64,000 bases of DNA from Candidatus Binatia bacterium (GTDB taxonomy: Bacteria; Desulfobacterota; Binatia; UBA9968; JAJDTQ01), in assembly GCA_951813575.1 (NCBI GenBank), contig OX638375.1, positions 2,495,042 to 2,559,041 on the forward strand, in the 5' to 3' direction. A program made the translations under genes and the position numbers. The stretch's first letter is position 1. The number at the start of each line of letters is the position of its first letter. Below are positions 1-8,417 of the stretch, in pieces. Below the pieces are notes generated by a model, which searched no databases, had not been told where the DNA came from, and worked only from the letters and a program-made list of their open reading frames with translations.

Positions 1-64
1 CTCCTGCGCGATTCCTGCCCCCTCCTGCGCGGTTTCCACCCCTCCTGCGCCGTTCCCGCCCCTC
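1..64. repeat. Degenerate ~20-bp tandem repeat
   Basis: Three imperfect copies of a unit close to CCTCCTGCGCGGTTCCCGCC run straight into the left arm of the REP-like element that starts at 65. The last copy ends in TTCCCGCCCCTC, which resembles the outer part of that element. No gene is visible here, and the array may continue upstream of the window. Confidence 0.6.
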
Positions 65-166
65 CGTCATTCCCGCGAAAGCGGGAATCCAGGGGCGGTG
101 GTGGGGTGCTACAGCGGCGTTTCCTGCCGTACCTCTCCTGGATTCCCGCTTTCGCGGGAATGACGG
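65..166. repeat. REP-like inverted pair (GAAA-loop hairpins)
   Basis: Two mirror-image copies (65-94 and 137-166) each hold the hairpin ATTCCCGCGAAAGCGGGAAT (8-bp stem, GAAA loop), flanked by CGTC on one side and CCAGG on the other. The pair folds back on itself over about 100 bp. The same pair recurs at 4357-4459 and 62099-62203. Single copies lie at 35403, 42016 and 45603. Every copy is intergenic, as expected of REP/BIME elements. Confidence 0.85.
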
Positions 167-184
167 AAGGGGTGCGGGAATGAC

Positions 185-353
185 GAAGGACGGTGGGGAG
201 GAAGGACGGTGGGGAGGAAGGACGGTGGGGAGGAAGGACGGTGGGGAGGAAGGACGGTGGGGAGGAAGGACGGTGAGGAGGAAGGACGGTGAGGAGGAAG
301 GACGGTGGGAAGGAACGACGGTGGGAAGGAACGACGGTGGGAAGGAACGACGG
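185..353. repeat. 16-17-bp purine-rich minisatellite
   Basis: About ten near-perfect copies of GGAAGGACGGTGGGGA follow the REP-like pair. The last few drift to a GAAGGAACGACGGTGG form. The first copies follow GGGAATGACG, the outer edge of the REP arm. The array ends about 25 bp before the stop codon of the permease gene. No coding potential is apparent. Confidence 0.75.
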
Positions 354-377
354 TGAGGGTGGAGTGCTGGAACGGCC

Positions 378-1187
378 CTACCGGCTTCCACGGAGCCACC
401 GGCGGCCTCCCACCAGGAAGAAGACCAGCGCGAAGGTGAGGACGATCATGGCGCCCGAGGAGATGTCGATGAAGTAGCTGAGGTACATGCCCGTTGCCGC
501 GCACGCGGCGCCGATGATCGGGGTGATGACCAGCAGGGTCTGAAACCGCTGGGTCAGGTAGCGGCCGATGACGGGCGGGATGACCACGGCCGCGGACACC
601 AGGGTGACGCCGAGGATGCGCGTGGACGCCACGATGGTGACGGCGAGGAGCAGGACAAAGATGAGCTCGGTGCGGCCCGTGGAGATGCCGTAGACCGGCG
701 CCACCTCCGGGTCGAAGGTGGAGAACAGGAGCTGGTGGCGGATGACGATCATGGCGAACGCGACGGCGGCGGCGGTGGCTGCGATGACCCAGAGGTCCAC
801 GGGCGTGATGCCGAGCAGGTTGCCGAAGAGCGCGGCCTCGAAGTCCAGGGTGAACTTCCGGTAGGTGGAGACCACCGCCACCCCCAGGGCGAAGCTCGAG
901 GTGGTCACCACCCCGATGGCGGCGTCGGCGCCCACCAGGCGTCGGTGGCTGATGAGGTGGATCAGCACCGCGCTGACCAGCGCCCAGACGCCGGCGCCGA
1001 TGAAGAAGTTGACGCCGACGATGGTGCTCAGCACCGCGCCGCCGAAGAGCGCATGGGCCAGCCCGTGGCCGATGTAGCTCATGCGCCGGAGCACGACGTA
1101 GACCCCGACGTAGCCGCACACCGCCCCCACGATGATGGAGGCGATCATGCCGTTGCGGAAGAACTCGTAAGCGAACGGCTCCAGCAT
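378..1187 (-). CDS. Zn/Mn-type ABC transporter permease (ZnuB/TroC family)
   Basis: A 269-residue polytopic inner-membrane permease of the ABC-3 family, which imports Zn2+, Mn2+ or Fe2+ delivered by a cluster A-I binding protein. The chain is almost entirely hydrophobic segments. It begins MLEPFAYEFF and carries the family segment RRMSYIGHGLAHALFGG near residue 35. The start at 1187 is set by a one-base overlap with the stop codon of the upstream ATPase (TGATG). A longer open frame reaches 1649, but that part is the shadow of the ATPase gene. It is the last gene of the reverse-strand unit amidohydrolase-ATPase-permease. The exact metal cannot be read from the sequence. Confidence 0.9.
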   Translation of the reverse strand: MLEPFAYEFFRNGMIASIIVGAVCGYVGVYVVLRRMSYIGHGLAHALFGGAVLSTIVGVNFFIGAGVWALVSAVLIHLISHRRLVGADAAIGVVTTSSFALGVAVVSTYRKFTLDFEAALFGNLLGITPVDLWVIAATAAAVAFAMIVIRHQLLFSTFDPEVAPVYGISTGRTELIFVLLLAVTIVASTRILGVTLVSAAVVIPPVIGRYLTQRFQTLLVITPIIGAACAATGMYLSYFIDISSGAMIVLTFALVFFLVGGRRWLRGSR

Positions 1188-2053
1188 CAGCGCCCGTTGG
1201 GAGAGTGGGGCCGTTCTCCCACCATGATCATGTCGCCGTGCTGGAACACCACCATCTCGCCCTTGTAGGTCTCCCCCAGCACCTGGGTGGTGAACACCTC
1301 CTGGGGGTCGCCTTCGGCGATGACGCGCTGGTTCAGGCACACCACCCACGGCAGGTGCGCGGCCACCCAGTTGAGGTCGTGGCTGGTGATGAGGATGGCC
1401 ACGCCCGAGTGGTTGATCTCGTGGAGGAAGTGCACCACCTCGTCCCGGGAGCGGATGTCCAGGCCGGAGGTGGGCTCGTCGAGCAGGATCAGCTCCGGCT
1501 CCCCCAGCAGGGCTCGTGCGATGAACGCCGCCTGCTGTTGCCCGCCGGAAAGCTCCCGGATCTGGCGCTGCCCCAGCTCCAGGAGGTTGAGCCGTTGCAT
1601 GATCTCGTGCGCGCGGTCCCGCTCCTCCGCGCCGGTGCGGCGATACCAACGGCGGTCACGCGACAGGCCCAGCAGCACCACCTCCTCCACCGTGATGGGG
1701 AAGGTCAGGTCGATCTGCTCCAGTTGCGGCACGTAGCCCATGGACGCCGGGGACGAGCCGCCGGCCGCGTTGATCTCCACCCGGCCCTCCCTGGGCCGGA
1801 TGTGTCCCAGGATGGTGCGCAACAGTGTCGTCTTGCCGCCGCCGTTGGGACCCACCACCGCCAGGAACTGGGCCGGCCAGAGCTTCAGGTCGATGTGCTC
1901 GATGCCCAGGGTCTGCCGGTACCCGCTGGACACGTCGGTAAGCTCCACGATGGGCTGCCCGTGCTCGCTCCATTCACGGAGCCCGGCATGCGGATGGCCG
2001 TGCAGCCTCCCGTGTACGTGATGGACCCTGTCGGTGTGCTTTCCGGTGGCCAC
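1187..2053 (-). CDS. Zn/Mn-type ABC transporter ATPase (ZnuC family)
   Basis: ATP-binding subunit, 288 residues, partner of the permease downstream. It has Walker A GPNGGGKTT, signature LSGGQQQ, Walker B LILLDEP and switch histidine ITSHD. The first 25 or so residues are rich in His (HTDRVHHVHGRLHGHPHAG), an extension that normal ZnuC proteins lack and that could bind metal. If the true start is lower, the extension is not translated; an in-frame alternative would lie just before the first beta strand (IVELTDVSSGY). It starts 9 bp after the amidohydrolase stop and overlaps the permease by one base, so the three are probably co-transcribed. Confidence 0.9.
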   Translation of the reverse strand: MATGKHTDRVHHVHGRLHGHPHAGLREWSEHGQPIVELTDVSSGYRQTLGIEHIDLKLWPAQFLAVVGPNGGGKTTLLRTILGHIRPREGRVEINAAGGSSPASMGYVPQLEQIDLTFPITVEEVVLLGLSRDRRWYRRTGAEERDRAHEIMQRLNLLELGQRQIRELSGGQQQAAFIARALLGEPELILLDEPTSGLDIRSRDEVVHFLHEINHSGVAILITSHDLNWVAAHLPWVVCLNQRVIAEGDPQEVFTTQVLGETYKGEMVVFQHGDMIMVGERPHSPNGR

Positions 2054-2062
2054 TGCGCGGGG

Positions 2063-3094
2063 CTAGATCTTGTACAGGCGCTTGGGATTCTCCGACAGGA
2101 TCTTTCGCTTGGATTCGGCGGAGACATCCTCCCGCGCGAAGAACTCCGGCAGGTCGCCGAAGAACTCCGCCCGCGCCCGCTCGTGGGGGTAATCCGACGG
2201 CCACACCAGCTTTTCGTCGCCCAGGAGCTGGATGAAGAAGGGCAGCGTCCGTTCCTCGATCTCGAAGGAGTAGTAGACGTTGGGGTCCATCAGGTACTCG
2301 CTGGGCTTGCGCTTGAGGTCGCCGGCGCCCTTGCGCTCGAACTGTTCGTCGAGCACGTCCATCAGGTACGGCACCCAGCCGCAGCCAGCCTCCAGGTAGG
2401 CCACCCGGAGGTTCGGGTAACGGTCGAACACGCCCTGGGAGATCATGCTGGTGGCATGGCTCATGAGCGGGATCACGTGCTTGAGGGCCCGCACCTCCCG
2501 GTAGGTGCGCAGCGGGTCGGCGAAGTTGTGGGCGCCGACGAATCCGCCGTGGACCGCGATCATGGTGTCGAGATCGTTGGCGGCGGCGTAGATGGGGTCG
2601 AACTCCGGGTTGCCGTAGGCCATCAGGGGCGAGGAGATGGACGGCAGGATCGCCCCCACGAAGCCCAGCTCGCCCACGCAGCGGCGCAGTTCCGTCACGC
2701 AGGCGGCGACGTCGTGCACCGGCAGCAGGGCCACCCCGAGGAGGCGCTCACTCTGGCGCAGGAACTTGTCGTGGAGCCAGTCGTTGTACGCCCGCGCCAG
2801 GTCCACGGACCACTCCACGCGGCGCACCATCCCCACGGCCGCGGCGTTGCTGGGATACAGCACGGTGGCGCTGATGCCGGCCTCGTCCAGGAAGCTCAGC
2901 CACATGGCCGCGTCCGGGACGTCCTGCTTGTGCGGGTCGACGACGCCGAACGCCCAGGAATCCTGGGGAAACAGCGAGTAATCGCGGTTGCCCGGGATGC
3001 GCCGGAACCGCTCCGGCAGGTACTGGGCCATCTCCTTGTCCGGCTCCACCACGTGGCCGTCGCCGTCGATGATGGGGTAATCCACGTTGATCAT
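2063..3094 (-). CDS. Amidohydrolase-2 family metal-dependent hydrolase
   Basis: A 343-residue TIM-barrel protein of the amidohydrolase-2 family (PF04909, ACMSD-like decarboxylases and hydrolases). Metal-site motifs are visible: DGDGHVVEP near the N-terminus, AVHGG in the middle and PSDYPHE near the C-terminus. A purine-rich GGAAAGGA lies 8-10 bases before the ATG. The gene is the first of a tight run with the zinc-type ATPase and permease, although the matching binding protein lies upstream of it. The substrate is unknown. Two paralogous amidohydrolases lie at 53098 and 62968. Enzymes of this family need a divalent metal, so the operon link to a metal importer may be functional; that is inference. 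Confidence 0.88.
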   Translation of the reverse strand: MINVDYPIIDGDGHVVEPDKEMAQYLPERFRRIPGNRDYSLFPQDSWAFGVVDPHKQDVPDAAMWLSFLDEAGISATVLYPSNAAAVGMVRRVEWSVDLARAYNDWLHDKFLRQSERLLGVALLPVHDVAACVTELRRCVGELGFVGAILPSISSPLMAYGNPEFDPIYAAANDLDTMIAVHGGFVGAHNFADPLRTYREVRALKHVIPLMSHATSMISQGVFDRYPNLRVAYLEAGCGWVPYLMDVLDEQFERKGAGDLKRKPSEYLMDPNVYYSFEIEERTLPFFIQLLGDEKLVWPSDYPHERARAEFFGDLPEFFAREDVSAESKRKILSENPKRLYKI

Positions 3095-3146
3095 CGGAAT
3101 CCGTCCTTTCCTCGGGTGCGAATGCGAAGAACCGTACCACTATTCG

Positions 3147-3173
3147 ACCGGCAGCACCATTTTTCGTGCCGGT
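3147..3173 (-). terminator. Possible hairpin terminator after the metal-binding protein gene
   Basis: A perfect 7-bp inverted repeat (ACCGGCA / TGCCGGT, 13-base loop) lies 37 bases after the stop of the binding-protein gene and before the amidohydrolase gene. There is no clear U-run, so it could equally be an operator for the downstream gene. Confidence 0.35.
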
Positions 3174-3210
3174 TGCCGCGTCGGTCGGGTCGGCGGGACG
3201 CTACAGGCCG

Positions 3211-4242
3211 TTACCGGTAGCGTGCGTGGTGGCCGGCCACCGGCGCCGGGTCCACGGCCTTCAGGGCGTCGGCGGAGCCGCCCAGGGCCGTGACCATGGT
3301 GCGGATGTTCTCGAGCATCATTCCGGTGTACGAGTGGACCGGGTCGCCGGCCTCCCCGGGGAGGTCATCGTCACGCAGGTTGTCGACGAACGTCGTTCCC
3401 GCTTCCCGGGCGATCTGCCGGAGCACCGGGCTGGGGAACACCTCCGACCCGAACACCGCGGGCAACCGCTCCCGCTTCAACTGGTCGATGAGCCGGGCCA
3501 CCTCCCGGGGACTGGGTTCCGCGAAGCTGGAGGGCTGTACCGCGCCGATGACACGGAAACCGTAACGCTTGGCGAAGTAGGGCCACGAGTCGTGATAGGT
3601 GAGGAGCCGGCGATTCCGCGGCGGTATGGTGGCCACGGCCGCGGCGGCGGCCTTGTCCAGCGCCTCGAGCTGCTTCAGGTAGCGCTCCGTGTTGGCCGCG
3701 TACACGGCCCTGCCCCCGGGGTCCCCCTCGATCAGGGCGTCACGCACCAGGCGCGCGTAGTTCATGACGTGGACGGGGTCGGGCCAGAGGTGGGGGTTGG
3801 GATGCCCCTGGTCTTCGGGGAAGCTGAAGTCGAAAAGGTAGCCCTGTTCGGCCACGGTGTGGTCGCCCAGCAGCAGCACCGGCGTATCCGGCCGCTTGTT
3901 GGCGCGGGCCAGCTTGAGCGTGGGGATCTCCAGGTTGAGGCCGTTGAGGATGATGAGGTCCGCCCGAGCCATGGTCCGGGCCACGGAAGGGGCCGGCCGG
4001 AACGTGTGGGAGTTCACCCCCTCCGGCACGATGCCGGCAACCCGCGCGCGATCCCCGGCCACGTTCTCCACGATGCTGGTGATGGGCGCCACCGTGGTGA
4101 CCACTCGAAGGGCCGCGGCGGAAAGCTGGGCCGGTGCCGCCAGCATCAACCCGAGCAGCAGCGCCAGCGCCACCCACGTCCCCGCGCCACCCCGGCGGGG
4201 GCCATGCCGCTCCGTGATTTCCGTCCCAACGGTGACGTCCAC
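3211..4242 (-). CDS. Zn/Mn ABC transporter substrate-binding protein (ZnuA family)
   Basis: A cluster A-I periplasmic metal-binding protein. The expected ligands are visible: His in NSHTFRP, His in GHPNPHLWPDP, His in TYHDSWPYF and an Asp in FVDNLRDD. A hydrophobic signal segment (VALALLLGLMLAAPAQLSA) precedes the mature chain. There is no ATG in frame. I chose GTG at 4242 because it keeps an Arg-rich n-region before the hydrophobic core; GTG at 4173 is the alternative. The 5' end overlaps degenerate tandem repeats, so the true start is uncertain. It belongs with the permease and ATPase downstream, from which it is separated by the amidohydrolase gene. The long open frame reaching upstream of it is only the shadow of the ABC exporter. 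Confidence 0.85.
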   Translation of the reverse strand: MDVTVGTEITERHGPRRGGAGTWVALALLLGLMLAAPAQLSAAALRVVTTVAPITSIVENVAGDRARVAGIVPEGVNSHTFRPAPSVARTMARADLIILNGLNLEIPTLKLARANKRPDTPVLLLGDHTVAEQGYLFDFSFPEDQGHPNPHLWPDPVHVMNYARLVRDALIEGDPGGRAVYAANTERYLKQLEALDKAAAAAVATIPPRNRRLLTYHDSWPYFAKRYGFRVIGAVQPSSFAEPSPREVARLIDQLKRERLPAVFGSEVFPSPVLRQIAREAGTTFVDNLRDDDLPGEAGDPVHSYTGMMLENIRTMVTALGGSADALKAVDPAPVAGHHARYR

Positions 4243-4565
4243 CCCCGCAGTAACGTCCGCCCCTACGGTTACGCCCGCGCTCCAAGTGACGTCCGCCCCC
4301 ACGGCGACCCCCGCCCTCCCAGTGACGCCCGCCCTCACGGCGACCCCCGCCCCCTCCGTCATTCCCGCGAAAGCGGGAATCCAGGGGCGGCGGAGGGGTG
4401 CGACGGCCGCGGTTTCCCGCCCCACCCCGCCTGGATTCCCGCTTTCGCGGGAATGACGGAGAAGAAGACCGGAATGACGGAGAAAGAGGCCGGAACAACG
4501 GAGGAGGAGGCCGGAATGCCGCAGGAGGCCGGAATGCCGGAGAAAGAGCCCGGCATGGCGGGGAA
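4243..4565. repeat. REP-like pair flanked by two tandem arrays
   Basis: This 371-bp gap between the binding protein and the ABC exporter holds no gene. From 4243 to 4356 there are degenerate direct repeats built on GTGACGTCCGCCCCCACGGC-like units. 4357-4459 is a REP-like inverted pair with the same ATTCCCGC-GAAA-GCGGGAAT hairpins as at 65. From 4460 to about 4560 the sequence repeats units close to CCGGAATGACGGAGAAAGAG. The tandem units share the outer edge of the REP arm (GGAATGACGG). Confidence 0.75.
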
Positions 4566-4613
4566 GGCCGCGGAAACGACGCATTCGAGTCCCGAGTGTC
4601 AACTTCGTATCCC

Positions 4614-7600
4614 TTACCCCTCCGCCATCCGCGCCGGCTCGTTGGCGCTGACGAGTTGGGTCATGACCAGGTTGGCGTAGAGGCCGTTGGACCGGAGCAG
4701 GTCGTCGTGGGTGCCCTGCTCGGCGATGGCGCCGGAGTCCAGCACGACGATGCGGTCGGCGTCGCGGATGGTGGACAGCCGGTGGGCGATGACCAGCGTG
4801 GTGCGGCCCTGCACCAGCCGGTCCACCGCCTGGTGGATCAGCTCCTCGTTGATGGCGTCGAGGTGCGAGGTCGCCTCGTCGAGGATCAGCACGGGGGCGT
4901 CCTTGAGCAGCGCCCGGGCGATGGCGATGCGTTGCCGCTGGCCCCCGGAAAGCTGCACCCCGCGCTCGCCCACCACCGTGTCGTAGCCGGCCGGCAGGCG
5001 GCTGATGAAACGATGGACGTGGGCCAGCCCGGCGGCTTCCTCCACCTCCTCCTGGGAGGCGTCGGGCCGCCCCAGGCGGATGTTGTCCCGCAACGTGGTG
5101 TTGAACAGGTAGGTGTCCTGGGATACCAGCGAGACCTGCTCCCTCAGGTGGTCCAGGGTGAAGTCCCGGAGGTTCCGGTCCGCCAGCCGCACGGTGCCGG
5201 CCGCCGGGTCCCAGAAACGCAGCAGCATGTGCGCGCAGGTGGTCTTGCCGGCCCCCGAGGGGCCCACCAGCGCGACGGTCTGGCCCGGCTCCACGTCGAG
5301 ACACACGTCCCGGAGCGCGAGGCCGTTGCCGGTTTCGTAGCCGAAGTTCACGTGGTCGAAGCGGATGGCCGGCGGGGTGTGGCCGTCGCTGGCGATTGCG
5401 GGCACGCCGGCGCCGTCCCGCACCGGCACGGGCTCGTCCTTCACCTGGAATACGCGGCGGCCCGACTCCAGCGTCTCCATCAGCTCCTTGACCGTGCGGG
5501 CGACGTCGGTCACCGGCCCGAAGGCCAGGAGCGCCAGCACGATGGCCAGCGGCAGCAGCGCCCGTTCCATCTCGAGCTGGCCCACCAGCCACACGCCGGT
5601 GGTCAGCACCGCCAGGGCGCCGAGGCCGGTCACCGCCTCGTTGAAGCTGGCCTGAAGCGCCTGGTCCCTGTGGAACGCGAGCTGGGTCCTGGCCAGCCGC
5701 AGGCTGTTGGCCAGGACCGCGGCCACCTGGTGCTTCTCGTGGCCGAAGGCGACCACCTCCCGCATGCCCTGGATGCTGTCCACCAGGTGGGCGTTCATGT
5801 GCCCCAGCTCCCGGCGCACCGCGCCTCCCAGCCGGTCCGACCGCTTCTGGGCCAGGAACGGCGACGCCGCCAGCAGCAACAGGAACGGCGCCAGCGCCAG
5901 CATCAGCGGCCAGGCCACCGCGCCCAGCACCATCAGAATGCCGGCCGGAATCACCACCGCGATGAAGGCCGGAGTAATGGTATGGGCGAAGAAGAGCTCC
6001 ACCGTCTCCACGTCGGCGCCGGCGATGCTCACCAGGTCGCCGGAACGGCGCCGGGTCAGATAGGCCGGCGCCAGCGGGTCCAGGGTGTTGTAGAAGTCGA
6101 TGCGCATTTCCGCCAGGAGCTGGTAGGCGAGGTCGTGGGGCAGCCAGCAATCGGCCCAGGCAAGCATGGACGCGAGCCCCACCATGGACCCCAGCAGGAT
6201 CAACTGGAACGCGATGTCCTCGCCGCGGATGAGCTGCCCCACCAGCAGCGCGCTGGCCGCGCCGACCCCCACCACCGACGCCTGGAAGAGCACCCCGGCG
6301 GAGAACGATACCGCGAGCTTGCGGCGGAACGGGCGCACCAGCCCCGCCAGCCGCCGCAGCACCGTGAAGGCCGACAATGGCGCCGCCGCGTCCACTGTTG
6401 GCGCGACGGAGGCGTCGGCGGCTTCCTCGGGCTCGGCCGCCGCGGCCGTGGCCGGGGCCTCGCGCTCCGCCAGTCCCTCGGCGTCGCCGGCCTGGGCCTG
6501 GGCGGCCATGAGCCGGGCGTAGGTGCCGCCGCCCTCCAGCAACTCCCGGTGGCCGCCGGTTTCCACCACCCGGCCCCGTTCCAGCACCAGGATGCGGTCC
6601 GCGTGGATGACGCTCGACAACCGGTGCGCGATGATCAGGGTGGTGCGGCCCTCCATGAGCTTGCGCAGCGCCTCGTTGATCACCGCCTCGCTCTGGGCGT
6701 CCACGCTCGACAGCGCCTCGTCCAGCACCAGGATTGGCGCGTCCTTGAGGATCGCCCGGGCGATGGCGATGCGCTGGCGCTCGCCGCCGGAGAGACGCAC
6801 GCCGCGCTCGCCCACGACGGTGTCGTAGCCGTCGGAGAGTCCGGCGATGAACTCGTGGATGTTGGCCGCCCGGGCCGCCGCCTCGATCTCCTGCTGGGTG
6901 GCCTCGGGCCTGGCCATGCGCAGGTTGTCGGCGATGGTGCCGTAGAAGAGGTACATGTCCTGGGCCACCACCGCGATGTGGCGGCGCAGGACGGCCAGAG
7001 GGATGGCCCGGATGTCCTGGCCGCCCAGCAGGACACGCCCCTCCTGGGGGTCGGCGAAGCGCAGCATCAGCGAGACCAGGGTGGACTTGCCGGCGCCGCT
7101 GGGGCCCACGACCCCGAGCTTCTCGCCCGCCCGAAGCTCCAGGGAAACGTCCCGGAGCGCGGGGCGGCTGCCCTCCTGGTAGGCGAAGCTCACGTCCTCG
7201 AAGCGGACGGCGGGCTCGAAGGAGGTCCCGGCCGCTGCCTCGGCCCCCGCCGGCTCGCGCACCGTCACCGGGGTCTCCAACAGATCGAAGATGCCCTCGG
7301 CCGCGGCCATGGCGTTGATGCCCTGGTGGTAGAGGATCATCAGCTCCCGGATGGGGCGGAAGATCTCCGCCCCCATGATCAGGATCACGATCAGCGAGCG
7401 CACCTCCAGCTCGCCGGCGCTGACCTTGAGGGCGCCCCAGCCCAGGGCGCAGGCGGTGCCCCCCAGGATGCCGAAGGTGGCGACGCCCACCGAGACCATG
7501 TTGACCGCCAGGACGCCCATGGTCGCGCGGTAGAGATCGCGCGCCCGGGTCGCGAGGTGCTCCCCCTGGGCGCGGCTCCGGCCGAAGATCTTGAGGGTGG

Positions 7601-8216
7601 CGATGCCCTGGATGCTGTCCAGGAAGTCGGCGCCGAAGGCGCCGTAGGAGGCCCGGCGGCGCCGGCTGCTCTCCCCGGTGAACACCAGGAACAGCGGGGT
7701 CTCGACCAGCGTCAGCAGGGCGAAGGCGACGAAGATGAGCCCGATGACGAGGTCGAAGGACGCCATCAGAAAGAAGATCAGCACGGGCGCGATGCCCGCC
7801 ACCACCATCTGCGGCAGGAACTGGCCGTAGAAGACCTGGAGCCGTTCCACCCCCTCGCCCAGCGACACCAGCACGTCGCCGGTCCGCTCCTGGTTGAAGT
7901 GCCCCGGCCCCAGGTCGAGGGCGTGCCGGTAGAGCTTGTCGTGCAGCCCTTCCTTCACCCGGGCGGCGGTCTCATGGCTCACCATGTCCCGCAGATACTG
8001 AAACACGGCGCGGAGCGCGATGAAGCCGGCGACGGCCGCAAGATAGGGAATGAGGGAGGAGAACGCCGCGCCGGTGAGGACGCCGGCGATGATCAGCCCG
8101 GAGAAGGCCAGCCGCGAGATGCCGGCGGCCACCGCGCACAGGCCGAGCACGGCGGCCGCGGCGATGCGTCCGCGCACGCCGCGGGTATGGGTCAGCAGTC
8201 TTCGGTCCAGGTACAT
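4614..8216 (-). CDS. Fused double ABC exporter (TMD-NBD-TMD-NBD)
   Basis: A 1200-residue full-length ABC exporter made of two half-transporters in one chain. The first membrane domain spans about residues 20-320. The first ATPase domain has Walker A GPSGAGKST at 371-379, signature LSGGERQR and Walker B ILVLDEA. An Ala/Glu-rich linker around 590-640 leads to the second membrane domain. The second ATPase domain has GPSGAGKTT, LSGGQRQR and VLILDEA. Both halves keep the catalytic Glu and the switch His, so both sites look active. Bacterial exporters of this type are usually two separate genes. The substrate cannot be inferred. It diverges from the iron-binding protein gene across a 201-bp region that holds the operator-like palindromes at 8333-8365. 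Confidence 0.92.
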   Translation of the reverse strand: MYLDRRLLTHTRGVRGRIAAAAVLGLCAVAAGISRLAFSGLIIAGVLTGAAFSSLIPYLAAVAGFIALRAVFQYLRDMVSHETAARVKEGLHDKLYRHALDLGPGHFNQERTGDVLVSLGEGVERLQVFYGQFLPQMVVAGIAPVLIFFLMASFDLVIGLIFVAFALLTLVETPLFLVFTGESSRRRRASYGAFGADFLDSIQGIATLKIFGRSRAQGEHLATRARDLYRATMGVLAVNMVSVGVATFGILGGTACALGWGALKVSAGELEVRSLIVILIMGAEIFRPIRELMILYHQGINAMAAAEGIFDLLETPVTVREPAGAEAAAGTSFEPAVRFEDVSFAYQEGSRPALRDVSLELRAGEKLGVVGPSGAGKSTLVSLMLRFADPQEGRVLLGGQDIRAIPLAVLRRHIAVVAQDMYLFYGTIADNLRMARPEATQQEIEAAARAANIHEFIAGLSDGYDTVVGERGVRLSGGERQRIAIARAILKDAPILVLDEALSSVDAQSEAVINEALRKLMEGRTTLIIAHRLSSVIHADRILVLERGRVVETGGHRELLEGGGTYARLMAAQAQAGDAEGLAEREAPATAAAAEPEEAADASVAPTVDAAAPLSAFTVLRRLAGLVRPFRRKLAVSFSAGVLFQASVVGVGAASALLVGQLIRGEDIAFQLILLGSMVGLASMLAWADCWLPHDLAYQLLAEMRIDFYNTLDPLAPAYLTRRRSGDLVSIAGADVETVELFFAHTITPAFIAVVIPAGILMVLGAVAWPLMLALAPFLLLLAASPFLAQKRSDRLGGAVRRELGHMNAHLVDSIQGMREVVAFGHEKHQVAAVLANSLRLARTQLAFHRDQALQASFNEAVTGLGALAVLTTGVWLVGQLEMERALLPLAIVLALLAFGPVTDVARTVKELMETLESGRRVFQVKDEPVPVRDGAGVPAIASDGHTPPAIRFDHVNFGYETGNGLALRDVCLDVEPGQTVALVGPSGAGKTTCAHMLLRFWDPAAGTVRLADRNLRDFTLDHLREQVSLVSQDTYLFNTTLRDNIRLGRPDASQEEVEEAAGLAHVHRFISRLPAGYDTVVGERGVQLSGGQRQRIAIARALLKDAPVLILDEATSHLDAINEELIHQAVDRLVQGRTTLVIAHRLSTIRDADRIVVLDSGAIAEQGTHDDLLRSNGLYANLVMTQLVSANEPARMAEG

Positions 8217-8332
8217 GGTGTCATCGATCCCGGTTTCAGAAAGTAGAAGGTCGTGGCCGCGAATACAAGGCCGGTCGTCCGGAGCGGATGTCCATGGCCT
8301 ACCTGCAGCCCGTTTCCAGGCAAAAGAAAAAT

Positions 8333-8365
8333 TTTGGTCGACCTAACTTTAGGTATTGCATTACC
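8333..8365. promoter_or_regulatory. Array of alternating half-sites, candidate DtxR/MntR-type operator
   Basis: Half-sites alternate in orientation: TTTGGT (8333), ACCTAA (8341), TTTAGGT (8348) and ATTACC (8360). They form the perfect 8-base palindrome GGTCGACC, the near-palindrome ACCTAACTTTAGGT, and the near-palindrome GGTATTGCATTACC. TTAGGT/ACCTAA halves are what DtxR/IdeR-type boxes are built from. The site is 53-85 bases upstream of an iron-binding protein gene, and a DtxR-family regulator is encoded two genes downstream. Binding by that regulator is inference. Confidence 0.55.
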
Positions 8366-8417
8366 GTTAAGCTTGAAGTAAGCAAGCCGGAAATATCTCT
8401 TGAAGGGAGACCTTACA

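Noticed and set aside
378..1649. 423-codon version of the first permease
   Set aside because: The first 154 codons overlap the ATPase gene in another frame; the permease fold starts at MLEPFAYEFF with a coupled TGATG.
4243..6150. Upstream extension of the metal-binding protein frame to 6150
   Set aside because: The frame is open through the repeat block and the exporter gene but encodes Pro/Gly/Arg-rich nonsense. The protein begins at the signal peptide near 4242/4173.
4398..8246. Very long open frame (about 1280 codons) on the + strand
   Set aside because: It is antisense to the ABC exporter, whose Walker, signature and switch motifs are all in order. In high-G+C DNA such antisense frames stay open by chance; its composition (His, Gln, Gly, Arg) is that of a shadow.
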